64,000 nt of DNA from positions 310,001-374,000 of the forward strand of contig NZ_CANNFH010000005.1 in the NCBI RefSeq assembly GCF_947503875.1, in the 5' to 3' direction. Positions 16,489 through 25,423 of this stretch are shown one piece after another. The stretch comes from an uncultured Polaribacter sp. (lineage in GTDB: Bacteria > Bacteroidota > Bacteroidia > Flavobacteriales > Flavobacteriaceae). Within the stretch, counting starts at the first letter, position 1, and each line of letters starts with the position of its first letter. Position numbers and translations under genes: made by a program. The notes under the pieces were generated by a model. The model saw only the letters and a program-made list of their open reading frames with translations. It ran no database searches and was not told where the DNA came from.

Positions 16489-16658
16489 GGGATCGCATTT
16501 TGCGTTACCGATTGAAACGGCATCCTTTTTATGCTCTGCTAAAATAGCTATTTGTTTGTTAAAGTAAATAGTTGTTTTGGAAGAAAAAATGTTTGAATAA
16601 ATTTAGCATAAAAAGATATAGTGGAAAGCGGGGTATTTCTAATAAGAAATGAACGCCC
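16489..16658 (-). repeat. GGGCG...ATCCC interspersed repeat, copy 1 (170 bp)
   Basis: Part of the 334-base gene-free stretch before aspS. Read on the minus strand it begins GGGCG, then a 6-bp hairpin (ATTTCT-AATA-AGAAAT, 16635-16650), CCCCGCTTTCC, a long-range stem (TTTTTATGCT at 16526-16535 with AGCATAAAAA at 16605-16614) and ends TGCGATCCC. The copy at 26781-26873 has the same order of parts with different stem sequences, which indicates selection on structure. Confidence 0.55.
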
Positions 16659-16686
16659 AAAAAACTATTTTTCTAATGATTTTGAT

Positions 16687-16801
16687 TAAATTTGCGCCAA
16701 GTTCTGAAAGAAATTCAGAATTATAGAAACGTAATAAAGATTCTGAATCATACTGAAACAAGTTCAGCATAAAAGTTCAGAATTACAAATTTTCAATTTG
16801 T
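16687..16801 (+). promoter_or_regulatory. aspS promoter and repeat-rich 5' leader
   Basis: A -7 box TAAATTTG (16687-16694) predicts transcription from about 16701. The leader of about 100 bases then opens at once with a hairpin TTCTGAA-N5-TTCAGAA (16702-16720) and contains a second pair TTCTGAA (16741) / TTCAGAA (16776-16782), part of a TTCTGAAACAAGTTCAG-type repeat that is common between flavobacterial genes. No T-box features are seen. Confidence 0.4.
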
Positions 16802-18556
16802 ATGTATAGAAGTCATTCTTGTGGCGAGTTAAACGCTACACACATTAATAAAGAGGTAACCTTAGCAGGTTGGGTACAAAAATCTAGAGACAAAGGTTTT
16901 ATAATTTGGGTAGATTTAAGAGATCGTTATGGAATTACGCAACTTATTTTTGATGAAGAGCGCACGCCAGCAGAAATGATGGAAAAAGCAAGGTCTTTGG
17001 GAAGAGAATTTGTGATACAAGTTACAGGTACTGTAATTGAGCGTGAATCTAAAAGTACCAAATTGGCAACTGGCGCAATTGAAGTTTTGGTTTCTAAATT
17101 ACAAATTTTAAACCAAGCTATTACGCCACCTTTTACTATTGAAGATGAAACTGATGGTGGAGAAGATATTAGGATGAAATACAGATATCTTGATATTAGA
17201 AGAAATCCTGTAAAAGACAGTTTAATTTTTCGTCATAAAGTGGCAATGGAAGTTAGAAAATACTTGTCTGATCAAGAATTTATAGAAGTAGAAACACCAT
17301 ATTTAATAAAATCTACACCAGAAGGTGCAAGAGATTTTGTGGTGCCTTCGCGTATGAATGAAGGGCAGTTTTATGCTTTACCACAATCTCCACAAACCTT
17401 TAAACAACTATTAATGGTTGGTGGAATGGATAAATATTTTCAGATTGTAAAGTGTTTTAGAGACGAAGATTTACGTGCAGACAGACAACCAGAATTTACT
17501 CAAATAGACTGTGAAATGGCGTTTGTTGAGCAAGAAGATATTTTAAATATTTTTGAAGGTTTAACACGTCATTTGCTAAAAGAAGTAAATGGAGTAGAGG
17601 TAGATAAGTTTCCAAGAATGTTGTACGATGATGCAATGCGTTTGTATGGAAATGACAAGCCAGATATTAGATTTGGAATGGAGTTTGCAGAATTAAATGC
17701 AGTTACACAGCACAAAGATTTTGGTGTTTTTAATAGCGCTGAATTGGTGGTTGGTATTGCAGTTCCTGGAGCAAATAGCTACACAAGAAAAGAAATAGAC
17801 AATCTTATAAAATGGGTAAAGCGTCCGCAAGTTGGTGCTTTAGGTATGATTTATTGTAGAGTAAATGAAGATGGAACGTTTAAATCTTCTGTAGATAAAT
17901 TTTACGATCAAGAAGATTTGGCAAAATGGGTAGCAGCAACAGATGCAAAACCTGGAGATTTAGTGTGTGTTTTATCTGGAGAAACCAATAAAGTAAGAGC
18001 ACAAATGTCTGCTTTACGTATGGAATTGGCAGAACGTTTAGGTTTGAGAGATCCAAAAGTTTTTGCACCACTTTGGGTAATAGATTTTCCTTTGTTAGAA
18101 TTAGATGAAGAAACAGGGCATTATCATGCAATGCACCATCCATTTACATCGCCAAAACCTGGGCAATTAGAATTACTAGACTCTAAACCAGGAGAAGTAA
18201 AAGCAAATGCGTACGATTTGGTTTTAAACGGAAACGAAATTGGTGGAGGTTCTATTAGAATACACGATAAAGCAACGCAAGCAACCATGTTAAAACATTT
18301 AGGTTTTTCTGAAGAAGAAGCCAAAGCACAATTTGGTTTTTTAATGGATGCTTTTGAATATGGTGCGCCACCTCATGGAGGTTTGGCTTTTGGTTTAGAT
18401 AGATTAGTAGCTATTTTAGGTGGCCAAGAAACCATTAGAGATTTTATTGCATTCCCAAAAAATAATTCTGGTAGAGATGTTATGATTGATGCACCTGCTT
18501 TTGTAGATGATGCACAATTGAAAGAGCTGAGCTTGAAATTGGATATACAATCATAA
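16802..18556 (+). CDS. aspS: Aspartate--tRNA ligase
   Basis: 584 residues, the bacterial AspRS length. It opens with the OB-fold anticodon-binding domain ([31 protein letters not shown]), followed by class II motif 2 ([24 protein letters not shown]), the bacterial insertion domain (GAD, about 280-420) and motif 3 ([19 protein letters not shown]). The enzyme charges tRNA-Asp in the cytoplasm. Whether it is discriminating or also charges tRNA-Asn depends on GatCAB genes not in the window. It is followed directly by a terminator. Confidence 0.97.
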   Translation: MYRSHSCGELNATHINKEVTLAGWVQKSRDKGFIIWVDLRDRYGITQLIFDEERTPAEMMEKARSLGREFVIQVTGTVIERESKSTKLATGAIEVLVSKLQILNQAITPPFTIEDETDGGEDIRMKYRYLDIRRNPVKDSLIFRHKVAMEVRKYLSDQEFIEVETPYLIKSTPEGARDFVVPSRMNEGQFYALPQSPQTFKQLLMVGGMDKYFQIVKCFRDEDLRADRQPEFTQIDCEMAFVEQEDILNIFEGLTRHLLKEVNGVEVDKFPRMLYDDAMRLYGNDKPDIRFGMEFAELNAVTQHKDFGVFNSAELVVGIAVPGANSYTRKEIDNLIKWVKRPQVGALGMIYCRVNEDGTFKSSVDKFYDQEDLAKWVAATDAKPGDLVCVLSGETNKVRAQMSALRMELAERLGLRDPKVFAPLWVIDFPLLELDEETGHYHAMHHPFTSPKPGQLELLDSKPGEVKANAYDLVLNGNEIGGGSIRIHDKATQATMLKHLGFSEEEAKAQFGFLMDAFEYGAPPHGGLAFGLDRLVAILGGQETIRDFIAFPKNNSGRDVMIDAPAFVDDAQLKELSLKLDIQS

Positions 18557-18563
18557 AAATTTT

Positions 18564-18588
18564 AAATCCCGCTTTTGCGGGATTTTTT
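18564..18588 (+). terminator. Intrinsic terminator of aspS
   Basis: AAATCCCGC, loop TTTT, GCGGGATTT, then a T-run. It begins 7 bases after the aspS stop. Confidence 0.85.
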
Positions 18589-18590
18589 AT

Positions 18591-18598
18591 TACATTTA
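18591..18598 (+). promoter_or_regulatory. Probable -7 element TACATTTA, 4 bases from start
   Basis: TAnnTTT followed by A instead of G, 4 bases before the ATG at 18603 and just after the aspS terminator. It is one of several start-abutting boxes in the window. Confidence 0.35.
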
Positions 18599-18602
18599 AA
18601 GT

Positions 18603-19310
18603 ATGAAAAATCGAACCACACTTTTATTACTTTTTATTTCAATAATTTCATTTTCACAAGAAATTACAGGAGACCAATTGCTAGAAAAAGCAATTAAATT
18701 TCACGACTCAAATAACAATTGGGAAACCTTTAAAGGAGAACTTTTTGTAACTATGGAAATTCCAAAACGTTCGCCAAGAAAAAGTAATATTCGTATAAAT
18801 TTACCCCAACAATATTTTTCTGTAAAAGCACAAAGAGATACCATTATTACAGAATTTGCTGTAAACAAAACCGATTGCAGTTTCGCAATAAACGGAAATA
18901 CAAATCCGTCTAAGGAATTGAAAAAGAAATACAGTTTGAACTGCGATAGAGCAAATATGTATAAAAATTATTACACCTATTTGTATGGTTTACCAATGAA
19001 GTTAAAAGACGAAGGCACTATTATAGACCAAAAAGTAACAAAGAAAACTTTTAAAGGTAAAGAATATTTAGTTTTAAAAGCAACGTATACAAAAGAAGTT
19101 GGTAAAGATACTTGGTACTTTTATTTCAATCCAAAAACCTATGCTATGGAAGTGTATCAGTTTTTTAAAGACACAAAAACTAGTGGAGAATATATTCTTT
19201 TATCAGGTTTAGAAACTATTAATGCTATTAAAATGCCAAAAACAAGAGCTTGGTTTTATAATAAAGACAATGTTTATTTAGGAACTGATATTTTATCAAA
19301 ATCAAAATAA
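18603..19310 (+). CDS. DUF6503-like secreted protein
   Basis: 235 residues with a signal peptide (MKNRTTLLLLFISIISFSQ). The body (LLEKAIKFHDSNNNWETFKGELFVTME ... DTWYFYFNPKTYAMEVYQFF) matches the pattern of DUF6503, a Bacteroidota family with a LolA/LolB-like antiparallel sheet. The likely location is the periplasm; the function is unknown. The gene is between aspS and the ClC gene, with its own start-proximal promoter, and is followed by a single REP-like unit. Confidence 0.75.
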   Translation: MKNRTTLLLLFISIISFSQEITGDQLLEKAIKFHDSNNNWETFKGELFVTMEIPKRSPRKSNIRINLPQQYFSVKAQRDTIITEFAVNKTDCSFAINGNTNPSKELKKKYSLNCDRANMYKNYYTYLYGLPMKLKDEGTIIDQKVTKKTFKGKEYLVLKATYTKEVGKDTWYFYFNPKTYAMEVYQFFKDTKTSGEYILLSGLETINAIKMPKTRAWFYNKDNVYLGTDILSKSK

Positions 19311-19321
19311 TATTTAAAAAT

Positions 19322-19353
19322 TGTCATTTCGACCTTGTGGAGAAATCTCAATA
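19322..19353. repeat. Single REP-like unit
   Basis: TGTCATTTCGACC...GAGAAATCTCAATA resembles the two facing units at 4139-4169 and 4210-4241. Confidence 0.5.
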
Positions 19354-19406
19354 AAATATAGTAAACAAACCATCAAACTCCCCTAAAATTAACAATTAAA
19401 CTATAA

Positions 19407-21188
19407 ATGCCATCAACCAAAAATATATTCAAAAAAATACTCATTTGGCGTTACAAAAGTATTTCTGAACGTCAGTTTTTGTTTATCCTGAGTATCCTAG
19501 TTGGTTTTTTAGCAGGTTTTGGTACAGTTATTCTTAAAAACTTAACACACGCCATTCAGTTATTACTTTCTATAGATTTTTTAACAAACTATAAGAGTTC
19601 GCTTTATTTTATTTTTCCTATTATAGGTTTGTTTATTGTGGCTATTATCAAAAAAAAATGGTTAAAAAAACACATTGGTCATGGTATTTCTACCACATTA
19701 TATGCCATCTCTAAAAAAAAGGGAATCATACCCAAATACAATATTTTTGCCTCTTTAATTACAGCACCTTTAACCGCTGGTTTTGGTGGTTCTGTAGGTT
19801 TGCAAGGGCCAGCTGTAAGTGCAGGTACAGCCTTAGCATCATACACATCGCAGTTGTTTCACATGTCTACAAAAACACGCATGTTGTTAATTGGTTGTGC
19901 AACTGCAGGTGCCATGTCTTCTATGTTTCAAGCGCCCATTGCAGGTATTGTTTTTGCTTTAGAAGTATTTAGTTTAGATATTGCATTTGTGTCTTTAGTA
20001 CCATTGTTGTTGGCTTCTGTTTCTGCAATTATAACCTCTTATTTTTTCTTGGGTAATGATGTTTTATTGGGTTTTGAGTTGGCAAATAAATTCAAAATTT
20101 CAGAAATTTTTTTCTATGCCATTTTAGGCATTTTTACAGGTATTGTCTCTATCTATTTTTCTGTAGTTTATTTTGCTATTAGAAAATTCTTTTATCAGTT
20201 TGAAAAAAGATTTACCCGTTTTTTAATTGGTAGCATAGTTATAGGTTTTATACTTTTTTTAATGCCAGCTTTGTACGGAGAAGGTTATGGCTTAATAAAT
20301 AATTTGTTAGAAGGCAACCATTTGGCTGCAATTGGAGATATGCCTTTCAATTTCGATAAGAACAACATTTGGTTAATCATACTTTTTTTACTGTTAATTA
20401 CCATTTTTAAAGCCATTGCAATGAGTACCACTTTTGCAGCAGGTGGCGTTGGTGGTATATTTATTCCTACCTTGGTAATGGGCAGTGCAGTTGGTAATGC
20501 ATTTGCAAAAATTATAAATAATATAGGTTTAGGTTTTCATGTTTCAGAAACAAATTTTACACTAATTGGCATGACAGGTTTAATGGCCGGAGTTTTACAT
20601 GCGCCTTTAACTGCAATTTTTTTAATCGCAGAAATTACAGGTGGTTACGATTTATTTGTGCCTTTAATGTTGGTAGCTGCCATTTCTTTTGCCTTTACAA
20701 AATACTTTGTATCCAACTCCATTTACACCTATAAATTAGCACAAAGAGGAGAACTTATTACGCATAATAAAGACAAAAACGTAATGATGATGATGCAGAT
20801 TGATGAACTTATAGAAACCAATTTTAAAACCATACAACCAGACATGTTCTTGGGCGATGTTTTAAAAAATGCAGTCGCTAAATCTTCTAGAAATATTTTT
20901 CCTGTGGTAGACAGCAAAAATCAGTTTTTGGGTATTGTTTTGTTAGACGATCTTAGACCTGTAATGTTTGATACCGTTTTGTACAAAAGCACCACCATAG
21001 AAACTTTTATGAAAGCGTCGCCAGAAACCATTGCTATAAATGATAATGTAGAAAAAGTAATGCAAAAATTTAAAACGAGTAAAGCGTGGAATTTGCCTGT
21101 TGTAAAAGATGGTGTTTACGTTGGTTTTATCTCTAAATCTAAGTTGTTAACAGCCTATAGAAATAAATTGGTAGAAGTAACCAATTAG
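19407..21188 (+). CDS. ClC-family chloride channel/transporter with C-terminal CBS pair
   Basis: 593 residues: ClC membrane core (about 20-450) and two CBS domains (about 465-590). Anion-pore motifs are GHGIS (91-95, the GSGIP position), GSVGLQGP (128-135), ALEVF (184-188), GGIFIP (349-354) and Tyr440/442 near the CLC-ec1 Tyr445 position. By motif alignment, the gating glutamate (Glu148 of CLC-ec1, GREGP) is Gln133 here, encoded by CAA, and the internal proton glutamate (Glu203) is Val187. Both changes are those expected to lose proton coupling, so I infer passive anion conduction rather than H+/Cl- exchange. It is located in the inner membrane; the CBS pair suggests nucleotide control. Confidence 0.9.
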   Translation: MPSTKNIFKKILIWRYKSISERQFLFILSILVGFLAGFGTVILKNLTHAIQLLLSIDFLTNYKSSLYFIFPIIGLFIVAIIKKKWLKKHIGHGISTTLYAISKKKGIIPKYNIFASLITAPLTAGFGGSVGLQGPAVSAGTALASYTSQLFHMSTKTRMLLIGCATAGAMSSMFQAPIAGIVFALEVFSLDIAFVSLVPLLLASVSAIITSYFFLGNDVLLGFELANKFKISEIFFYAILGIFTGIVSIYFSVVYFAIRKFFYQFEKRFTRFLIGSIVIGFILFLMPALYGEGYGLINNLLEGNHLAAIGDMPFNFDKNNIWLIILFLLLITIFKAIAMSTTFAAGGVGGIFIPTLVMGSAVGNAFAKIINNIGLGFHVSETNFTLIGMTGLMAGVLHAPLTAIFLIAEITGGYDLFVPLMLVAAISFAFTKYFVSNSIYTYKLAQRGELITHNKDKNVMMMMQIDELIETNFKTIQPDMFLGDVLKNAVAKSSRNIFPVVDSKNQFLGIVLLDDLRPVMFDTVLYKSTTIETFMKASPETIAINDNVEKVMQKFKTSKAWNLPVVKDGVYVGFISKSKLLTAYRNKLVEVTN

Positions 21189-21224
21189 TCGTATTAGAAG
21201 CTATTTCCTGCCATCACTACTCAA

Positions 21225-21400
21225 TTTTTTTACCATAAAAAATGGTAAAAAAGATTTCAAACATTTAGCCTATCCTGAGCGAAGTCGAAGTGCTCTGTCA
21301 GGGCTAAACTTGTTTGCCAGCTTTTAGGACTAATTTTAAAGCCACTTATATTTAATCATTTTTACATAGCCCTTAAAGGGTTCAAAACGCTGTAAGGGCT
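21225..21400. repeat. Repeat-rich gap between the ClC and GlpQ genes
   Basis: Contains a hairpin TTTTTTACCAT / ATGGTAAAAAA (21225-21252), the word CCTGAGCGAAGTCGAAG (about 21274-21290), widespread between Bacteroidota genes, and AGCCCTT (21368-21374) paired with AAGGGCT (21394-21400). The two convergent genes probably end here. Confidence 0.45.
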
Positions 21401-21413
21401 GAACATTAATTGA

Positions 21414-22391
21414 TTATTTGTTTAAAAAATCAACCATCAAATCAGGAAAATCTGTAAAAGCACCATCAATATTTGCTTCAATTAAAAGGGTTTGCATCAA
21501 TTCATCAAAAGACGTAAACTCATCTAATTTATCTGCTCTAAACGTATAAGGATGCACTTGTAAACCCAATTTGTGGGCCTCAGTTACTAAAGAAGTAAAC
21601 TCCCATTTTCCCGCAATTTTTTTATCTAAAATCTGTTTGTACCAAGGTCCAATTCCGTCTGCATAAGTGGCAAAATGTTTCAGATTTTTGGTCTCTTCTT
21701 CAAACTCAATTAACTGTACCAAGAACAATTCACTCTTTAATTCCTTACGAATACGTTTTAATTCTTTAGCATCAAAACATTGTAAAATACAATTATCTTC
21801 TTTAGAAGTATAACTGTAATCAGCTAATGTTTTTAATACGATTTCTGTGATTTTTTTGCCTTCGTTTTTATGAAATTTAGGTTCTTTAATTTCAGGATAA
21901 ATCCCAATATTTTTACCTGTACTTTGGTTTAAGCCTTGTATAAAGGCTATTTCTTCAGCAAAAGAATGTATTTTAAAGTCTCCTATTCCTTTAGCAAATC
22001 TACTAGAAAAATATTGTTTACCAGTTTTAGGGTTAAAACGCTCTGTAACTTGCAGTGTTTTTAGTTCTTCAAAAGTAAAATCTACTACGTAATACCTACC
22101 ATCTTCTCTTTTTCTATTGGTGTATTTTGTAGCAATATCAGTAACATCATCCAAATAGATATCATGTATTACAATAGGCACATCATCTTTACTTAATACC
22201 AAATCTTGCTCTATAAAATCTACATTCATTGCAAAAGCCATGGCTTTAGATTCCATGGTATGTTCAGGTAAATAACCAGAAGCACCTCTGTGTGCAATTA
22301 CAACTTTTTTGTTCATGTTTTGCGAATTTATTTTAAGGGACTTACAAGAAACTAATAAGAATCCAATTAGAAGTAAATAAATTAATTTCAT
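21414..22391 (-). CDS. glpQ: Glycerophosphodiester phosphodiesterase, periplasmic GlpQ type
   Basis: 325 residues with a lipoprotein signal (FLLVSC, Cys16). GDPD motifs: VVIAHRGASGYLPEHTMESK (catalytic His-Arg and Glu), FIEQDLVLSKDDVPIVIHD (metal-binding Glu/Asp and second His) and YPEIKEPKFHKNEG (Glu ligand). The enzyme cleaves glycerophosphodiesters to glycerol-3-phosphate and an alcohol, with Ca2+ in the GlpQ type; the lipid anchor places it in the periplasm or outer membrane. It is divergent from the small membrane-protein gene at 22466. Confidence 0.9.
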   Translation of the reverse strand: MKLIYLLLIGFLLVSCKSLKINSQNMNKKVVIAHRGASGYLPEHTMESKAMAFAMNVDFIEQDLVLSKDDVPIVIHDIYLDDVTDIATKYTNRKREDGRYYVVDFTFEELKTLQVTERFNPKTGKQYFSSRFAKGIGDFKIHSFAEEIAFIQGLNQSTGKNIGIYPEIKEPKFHKNEGKKITEIVLKTLADYSYTSKEDNCILQCFDAKELKRIRKELKSELFLVQLIEFEEETKNLKHFATYADGIGPWYKQILDKKIAGKWEFTSLVTEAHKLGLQVHPYTFRADKLDEFTSFDELMQTLLIEANIDGAFTDFPDLMVDFLNK

Positions 22392-22453
22392 TAAATGCTT
22401 TATGTATTTTTAATTTTCTTTAGCAACAATAAAAAGTAAAGATATACTTTTTG

Positions 22454-22461
22454 TAATTTTG
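22454..22461 (+). promoter_or_regulatory. -7 promoter element TAATTTTG, 4 bases from start
   Basis: An exact TAnnTTTG match ending 4 bases before the ATG at 22466. It predicts a leaderless mRNA. Confidence 0.5.
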
Positions 22462-22465
22462 CAAT

Positions 22466-22705
22466 ATGAAATTAGCATTAAAAATACTTTTTATCATATT
22501 TATAGTTTGGATGTCTGTAGGTTTTTATCTAATCAACACAGAGCACGAAAAGGCACAAATAGTTATGGGTTTAGGTGTTTTATATCTTTCTTTTATATTT
22601 ATGCCTATTTTTATTTATGCGAGGTATAAAGGTGGCAGGTATAAAAAGTATATTATAAATGACGAAATTTTAAGAAAAGCATTTAAGCAGCATGGTAAAA
22701 ATTAA
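22466..22705 (+). CDS. Small membrane protein of unknown function
   Basis: 79 residues with two membrane helices (about 4-22 and 33-52) and a basic C-terminal tail (RYKGGRYKKYIINDEILRKAFKQHGKN). No family is recognised. The -7 box directly upstream supports that the gene is expressed, and the last 4 bases overlap the convergent nuclease-fold gene. Confidence 0.6.
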   Translation: MKLALKILFIIFIVWMSVGFYLINTEHEKAQIVMGLGVLYLSFIFMPIFIYARYKGGRYKKYIINDEILRKAFKQHGKN

Positions 22706-23676
22706 TCTTTCTTCTTTAAAAAAGCATATACAGGAAAATGGTCTGAAAAACCACCTTGATACCATTTGCCAATATAAGTTCTAAACGGACTTCCCTTTAA
22801 TTTTCCTTTAAAGTTTTTCAACCACTCTTTGTTAAAAACTTCGGCATGTTTAAGATATAGTTTGCCTTCTTTTTTCTCTTTAAAATTCTCAGAAAATAGA
22901 ATTTGGTCAAATAAATTCCATTTGCCACTATAGGTTAATGTACCTGAGCTTTCTTTATCCCAAAGACTAATCATCGGATTTATAAAGCCAGCTTTTTCTA
23001 TTAATTTTACACTTTTACTGGTTGGGTCGTCATTAAAATCGCCCATAATAATAATTTTGGCATCAAAATTTTTGTCTCTAATATTGGCTACAATGCTTTT
23101 AACTGTTTCTGCTGCAATAATTCTTTTAGGTTCAGTTTCTTTTTGTCCTGCTCTTCTAGAAGACCAATGGTTTACTAAAACATGAATTAATTCTCCATGC
23201 AGATTTCCAGTAACTTCTAAAATATCTCTAGTATAATCTCTTTTCCCTTCTTCATTTTTTAAATAAACAGGATGCGTTTTAGAATTTAAATATTCAAAAA
23301 AATGTTTGTTGTATAGCAATGCAACATCAATTCCTCTTTCGTCTGGCGAATCGTAATGCGCAAAACCATAAGGAAACTTTCTTAAATTAGAGGAGTTCAC
23401 CAGATCTTCAACAACATTGGCATTTTCAACTTCAACTAAACCCACAATTGCTGGTGGAAATTTAGAGCGATTTAAACCCATTTGAGAAATTACAGAACCT
23501 AATTTTTTAATTTTTATACGATATCGTTTGTGGCTCCATTGTTTCTTGCCTTTTTGGGTAAAAGCATCATCTAAAGTATTAGGGTTGTCTTTGGTATCAA
23601 ACAAATTCTCTACATTATAAAAACCAATAGTTGTAATTTTTTTACTTTGATTTTTAGACGAAATAGATAGAAACAT
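22702..23676 (-). CDS. Endonuclease/exonuclease/phosphatase-fold protein
   Basis: 324 residues. Fold motifs in order are TIGFYNVENLFDT (Asn and acidic metal ligand), AIVGLVEVEN (Glu), VLVNHWSSRR (His), IIMGDFNDDPTS (catalytic Asp-x-Asn) and GGFSDHFPV (Asp-His). All five catalytic blocks are intact, so it should be an active Mg2+-dependent phosphodiesterase or nuclease. There is no clear signal peptide from the chosen ATG, although related flavobacterial proteins are often secreted; the start could lie elsewhere. The substrate is unknown. Confidence 0.85.
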   Translation of the reverse strand: MFLSISSKNQSKKITTIGFYNVENLFDTKDNPNTLDDAFTQKGKKQWSHKRYRIKIKKLGSVISQMGLNRSKFPPAIVGLVEVENANVVEDLVNSSNLRKFPYGFAHYDSPDERGIDVALLYNKHFFEYLNSKTHPVYLKNEEGKRDYTRDILEVTGNLHGELIHVLVNHWSSRRAGQKETEPKRIIAAETVKSIVANIRDKNFDAKIIIMGDFNDDPTSKSVKLIEKAGFINPMISLWDKESSGTLTYSGKWNLFDQILFSENFKEKKEGKLYLKHAEVFNKEWLKNFKGKLKGSPFRTYIGKWYQGGFSDHFPVYAFLKKKD

Positions 23677-23813
23677 AAAAGGCTTTTGTAGTTCAGGTAA
23701 ATGTATTAAATATTAGGTTCTTATTTGTGTATTAAGTTAAATAGATGTTAATGTTAATTTTAAAACGCTTTATTAATAGTAATACTTTTATATTTACTTT
23801 ATAAATGTTAAAA

Positions 23814-24503
23814 ATGAAAAAAAACATCCTTTTAATTGTTGCAATTATTTTAAGCGGCAGTGCATTCTCACAAATAGATGAAAGCCAAACAGGGGCTTGG
23901 TATATGTATTTTTTTAATCATCAATTTAAAAATTCGCAATGGGGTATTCAAGGAGATTTACAACATAGAGATTGGCAAATTCTTGGAGATCAAGAACAAT
24001 TAATGTTACGTTCTGGTATTACGTATAAGCCAAAAGACGCTAATATTTTGTTTACTGGTGGTTTTGCTAATATAACTACAGGTACTTTTGGAGATGATGA
24101 TAGTACTACAAATGAAAACAGAATTTATCAAGAAGCATTAATACCTCAAAAAATAGGTAGCCGATTTTTACTAACACATCGTTTTAGATATGAGCAAAGA
24201 TGGGTAGAAAACCAAGATTTTAGAACAAGATACAGATACAATCTATTTGTAAATGTACCATTTAATAGTAAAACTCTCAGTCCAAAAACAATTTACGGGG
24301 CTTTTTACAACGAGCTTTTTATAAATGGCGAAAGAAATATTGGAAATAATCAATCTGTAGAATTTTTTGATAGAAATAGAACTTATTTGGGTTTAGGTTA
24401 TGTTTTAAACCCTAAAATTAGGTTTCAAGTAGGGTGGATGGAACAAACTACAAATAATTGGAGTAAAGGGCAGTTGCAGTTCAGTATGCATCATAATTTT
24501 TAA
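23814..24503 (+). CDS. DUF2490 domain outer-membrane-type protein
   Basis: 229 residues from the ATG at 23814, where a signal peptide begins (MKKNILLIVAIILSGSAFSQ); an in-frame ATG three codons upstream adds only MLK. The body (GAWYMYFFNHQF ... IQGDLQHRDWQ ... LMLRSGITYK ... RYRYNLFVNVPF) is the DUF2490 pattern of amphipathic strands, probably a small outer-membrane barrel. Function unknown. The carbonic anhydrase gene follows after 20 bases and ends in a strong terminator, so the two form an operon. Confidence 0.85.
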   Translation: MKKNILLIVAIILSGSAFSQIDESQTGAWYMYFFNHQFKNSQWGIQGDLQHRDWQILGDQEQLMLRSGITYKPKDANILFTGGFANITTGTFGDDDSTTNENRIYQEALIPQKIGSRFLLTHRFRYEQRWVENQDFRTRYRYNLFVNVPFNSKTLSPKTIYGAFYNELFINGERNIGNNQSVEFFDRNRTYLGLGYVLNPKIRFQVGWMEQTTNNWSKGQLQFSMHHNF

Positions 24504-24523
24504 TAACAACAAAAAACAATAAA

Positions 24524-25276
24524 ATGAGAAAAGTATTTAATTATTTAGGTATTGTAGTAGTATCATTATCAATGTTAGCTTGTGCTACAGATAAAAAAGA
24601 AGTTAGTAAAAATGTTGCTACAGCAATAGAAAAAGCGCCAATTAAAAGCATTTTAACGGCAGAGGAACAAATCAATATGAGTCCAGATGAGATTATTGGG
24701 CGTTTAAAAAAAGGTAATGAAAATTTTGTAGCCAATAATTTAACGCAAAGAGACCATTCTGCGCAAAGAAGAGAAGCTATGATTGGGCAATATCCTAAGG
24801 CAATTGTATTATCTTGTGTAGATAGTAGAGTGCCCGTAGAAGATGTTTTTGATTTAGGTATTGGAGATATTTTTGTGGCAAGAGTTGCAGGTAATATAGA
24901 AAATGATGAAATTGTTGGTTCTATGGAGTTTGCCACAGCCGTTGCAGGTTCTAAATTGGTTATTGTTATGGGGCATACTGCATGTGGTGCAGTAAAACAT
25001 GCCATAGACAATACAGATGCTGCTGCTATGGAAATGAATGCCTTACAAAATTTGTTAAATGAAATTAAGCCTTCTGTGGCAAAAACAGAAATTAAAGGAG
25101 AAGTTTCCTCTAAAAATACAGAGTTTACAAATAATGTAATACATAACAATGCTGTAAAAACGGTTGAAGATATTAGAATAGCTTCACCTAAAATGGCATC
25201 CTTAGAAAAAGAAGGTAAAATTAAAATTGTAGCAGCTGTTTATAATATGGCAACTGGTAAAGTACAATTTATATAA
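24524..25276 (+). CDS. Beta-class carbonic anhydrase, lipoprotein form
   Basis: 250 residues. A lipoprotein signal is clear (SLSMLAC, Cys20). The zinc site of beta carbonic anhydrases is complete: Cys98, Asp100 and Arg102 in SCVDSRVP, and His151 and Cys154 in GHTACGAVKHA. It catalyses CO2 + H2O to bicarbonate + H+. Beta enzymes are usually cytoplasmic; the lipid anchor puts this one in the periplasm or at the outer membrane, where it would interconvert CO2 and bicarbonate for uptake or pH control. It is co-oriented with the DUF2490 gene 20 bases upstream. Confidence 0.92.
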   Translation: MRKVFNYLGIVVVSLSMLACATDKKEVSKNVATAIEKAPIKSILTAEEQINMSPDEIIGRLKKGNENFVANNLTQRDHSAQRREAMIGQYPKAIVLSCVDSRVPVEDVFDLGIGDIFVARVAGNIENDEIVGSMEFATAVAGSKLVIVMGHTACGAVKHAIDNTDAAAMEMNALQNLLNEIKPSVAKTEIKGEVSSKNTEFTNNVIHNNAVKTVEDIRIASPKMASLEKEGKIKIVAAVYNMATGKVQFI

Positions 25277-25302
25277 GCTAATTAATTTTTTGTTTGATTT
25301 TT

Positions 25303-25346
25303 AGTTGGTACCATAAAGAGCAATCTTTTAGTACCAACTTTTTTTT
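25303..25346 (+). terminator. Intrinsic terminator of the carbonic anhydrase operon
   Basis: AGTTGGTAC (25303-25311) pairs with GTACCAACT (25331-25339), followed by a long T-run. Confidence 0.8.
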
Positions 25347-25423
25347 GCAGATTAAATAATTTCTTAACATAAAAAAAAGGATTTCTTAATAAATCATTAA
25401 GTAATTTATACAAATGAAAATAT

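Noticed and set aside
24541..25149. Minus-strand open frame of 202 codons opposite the carbonic anhydrase gene
   Set aside because: A shadow of a well-supported gene with intact zinc ligands; Ser/Ala/Ile-rich composition and no motifs.
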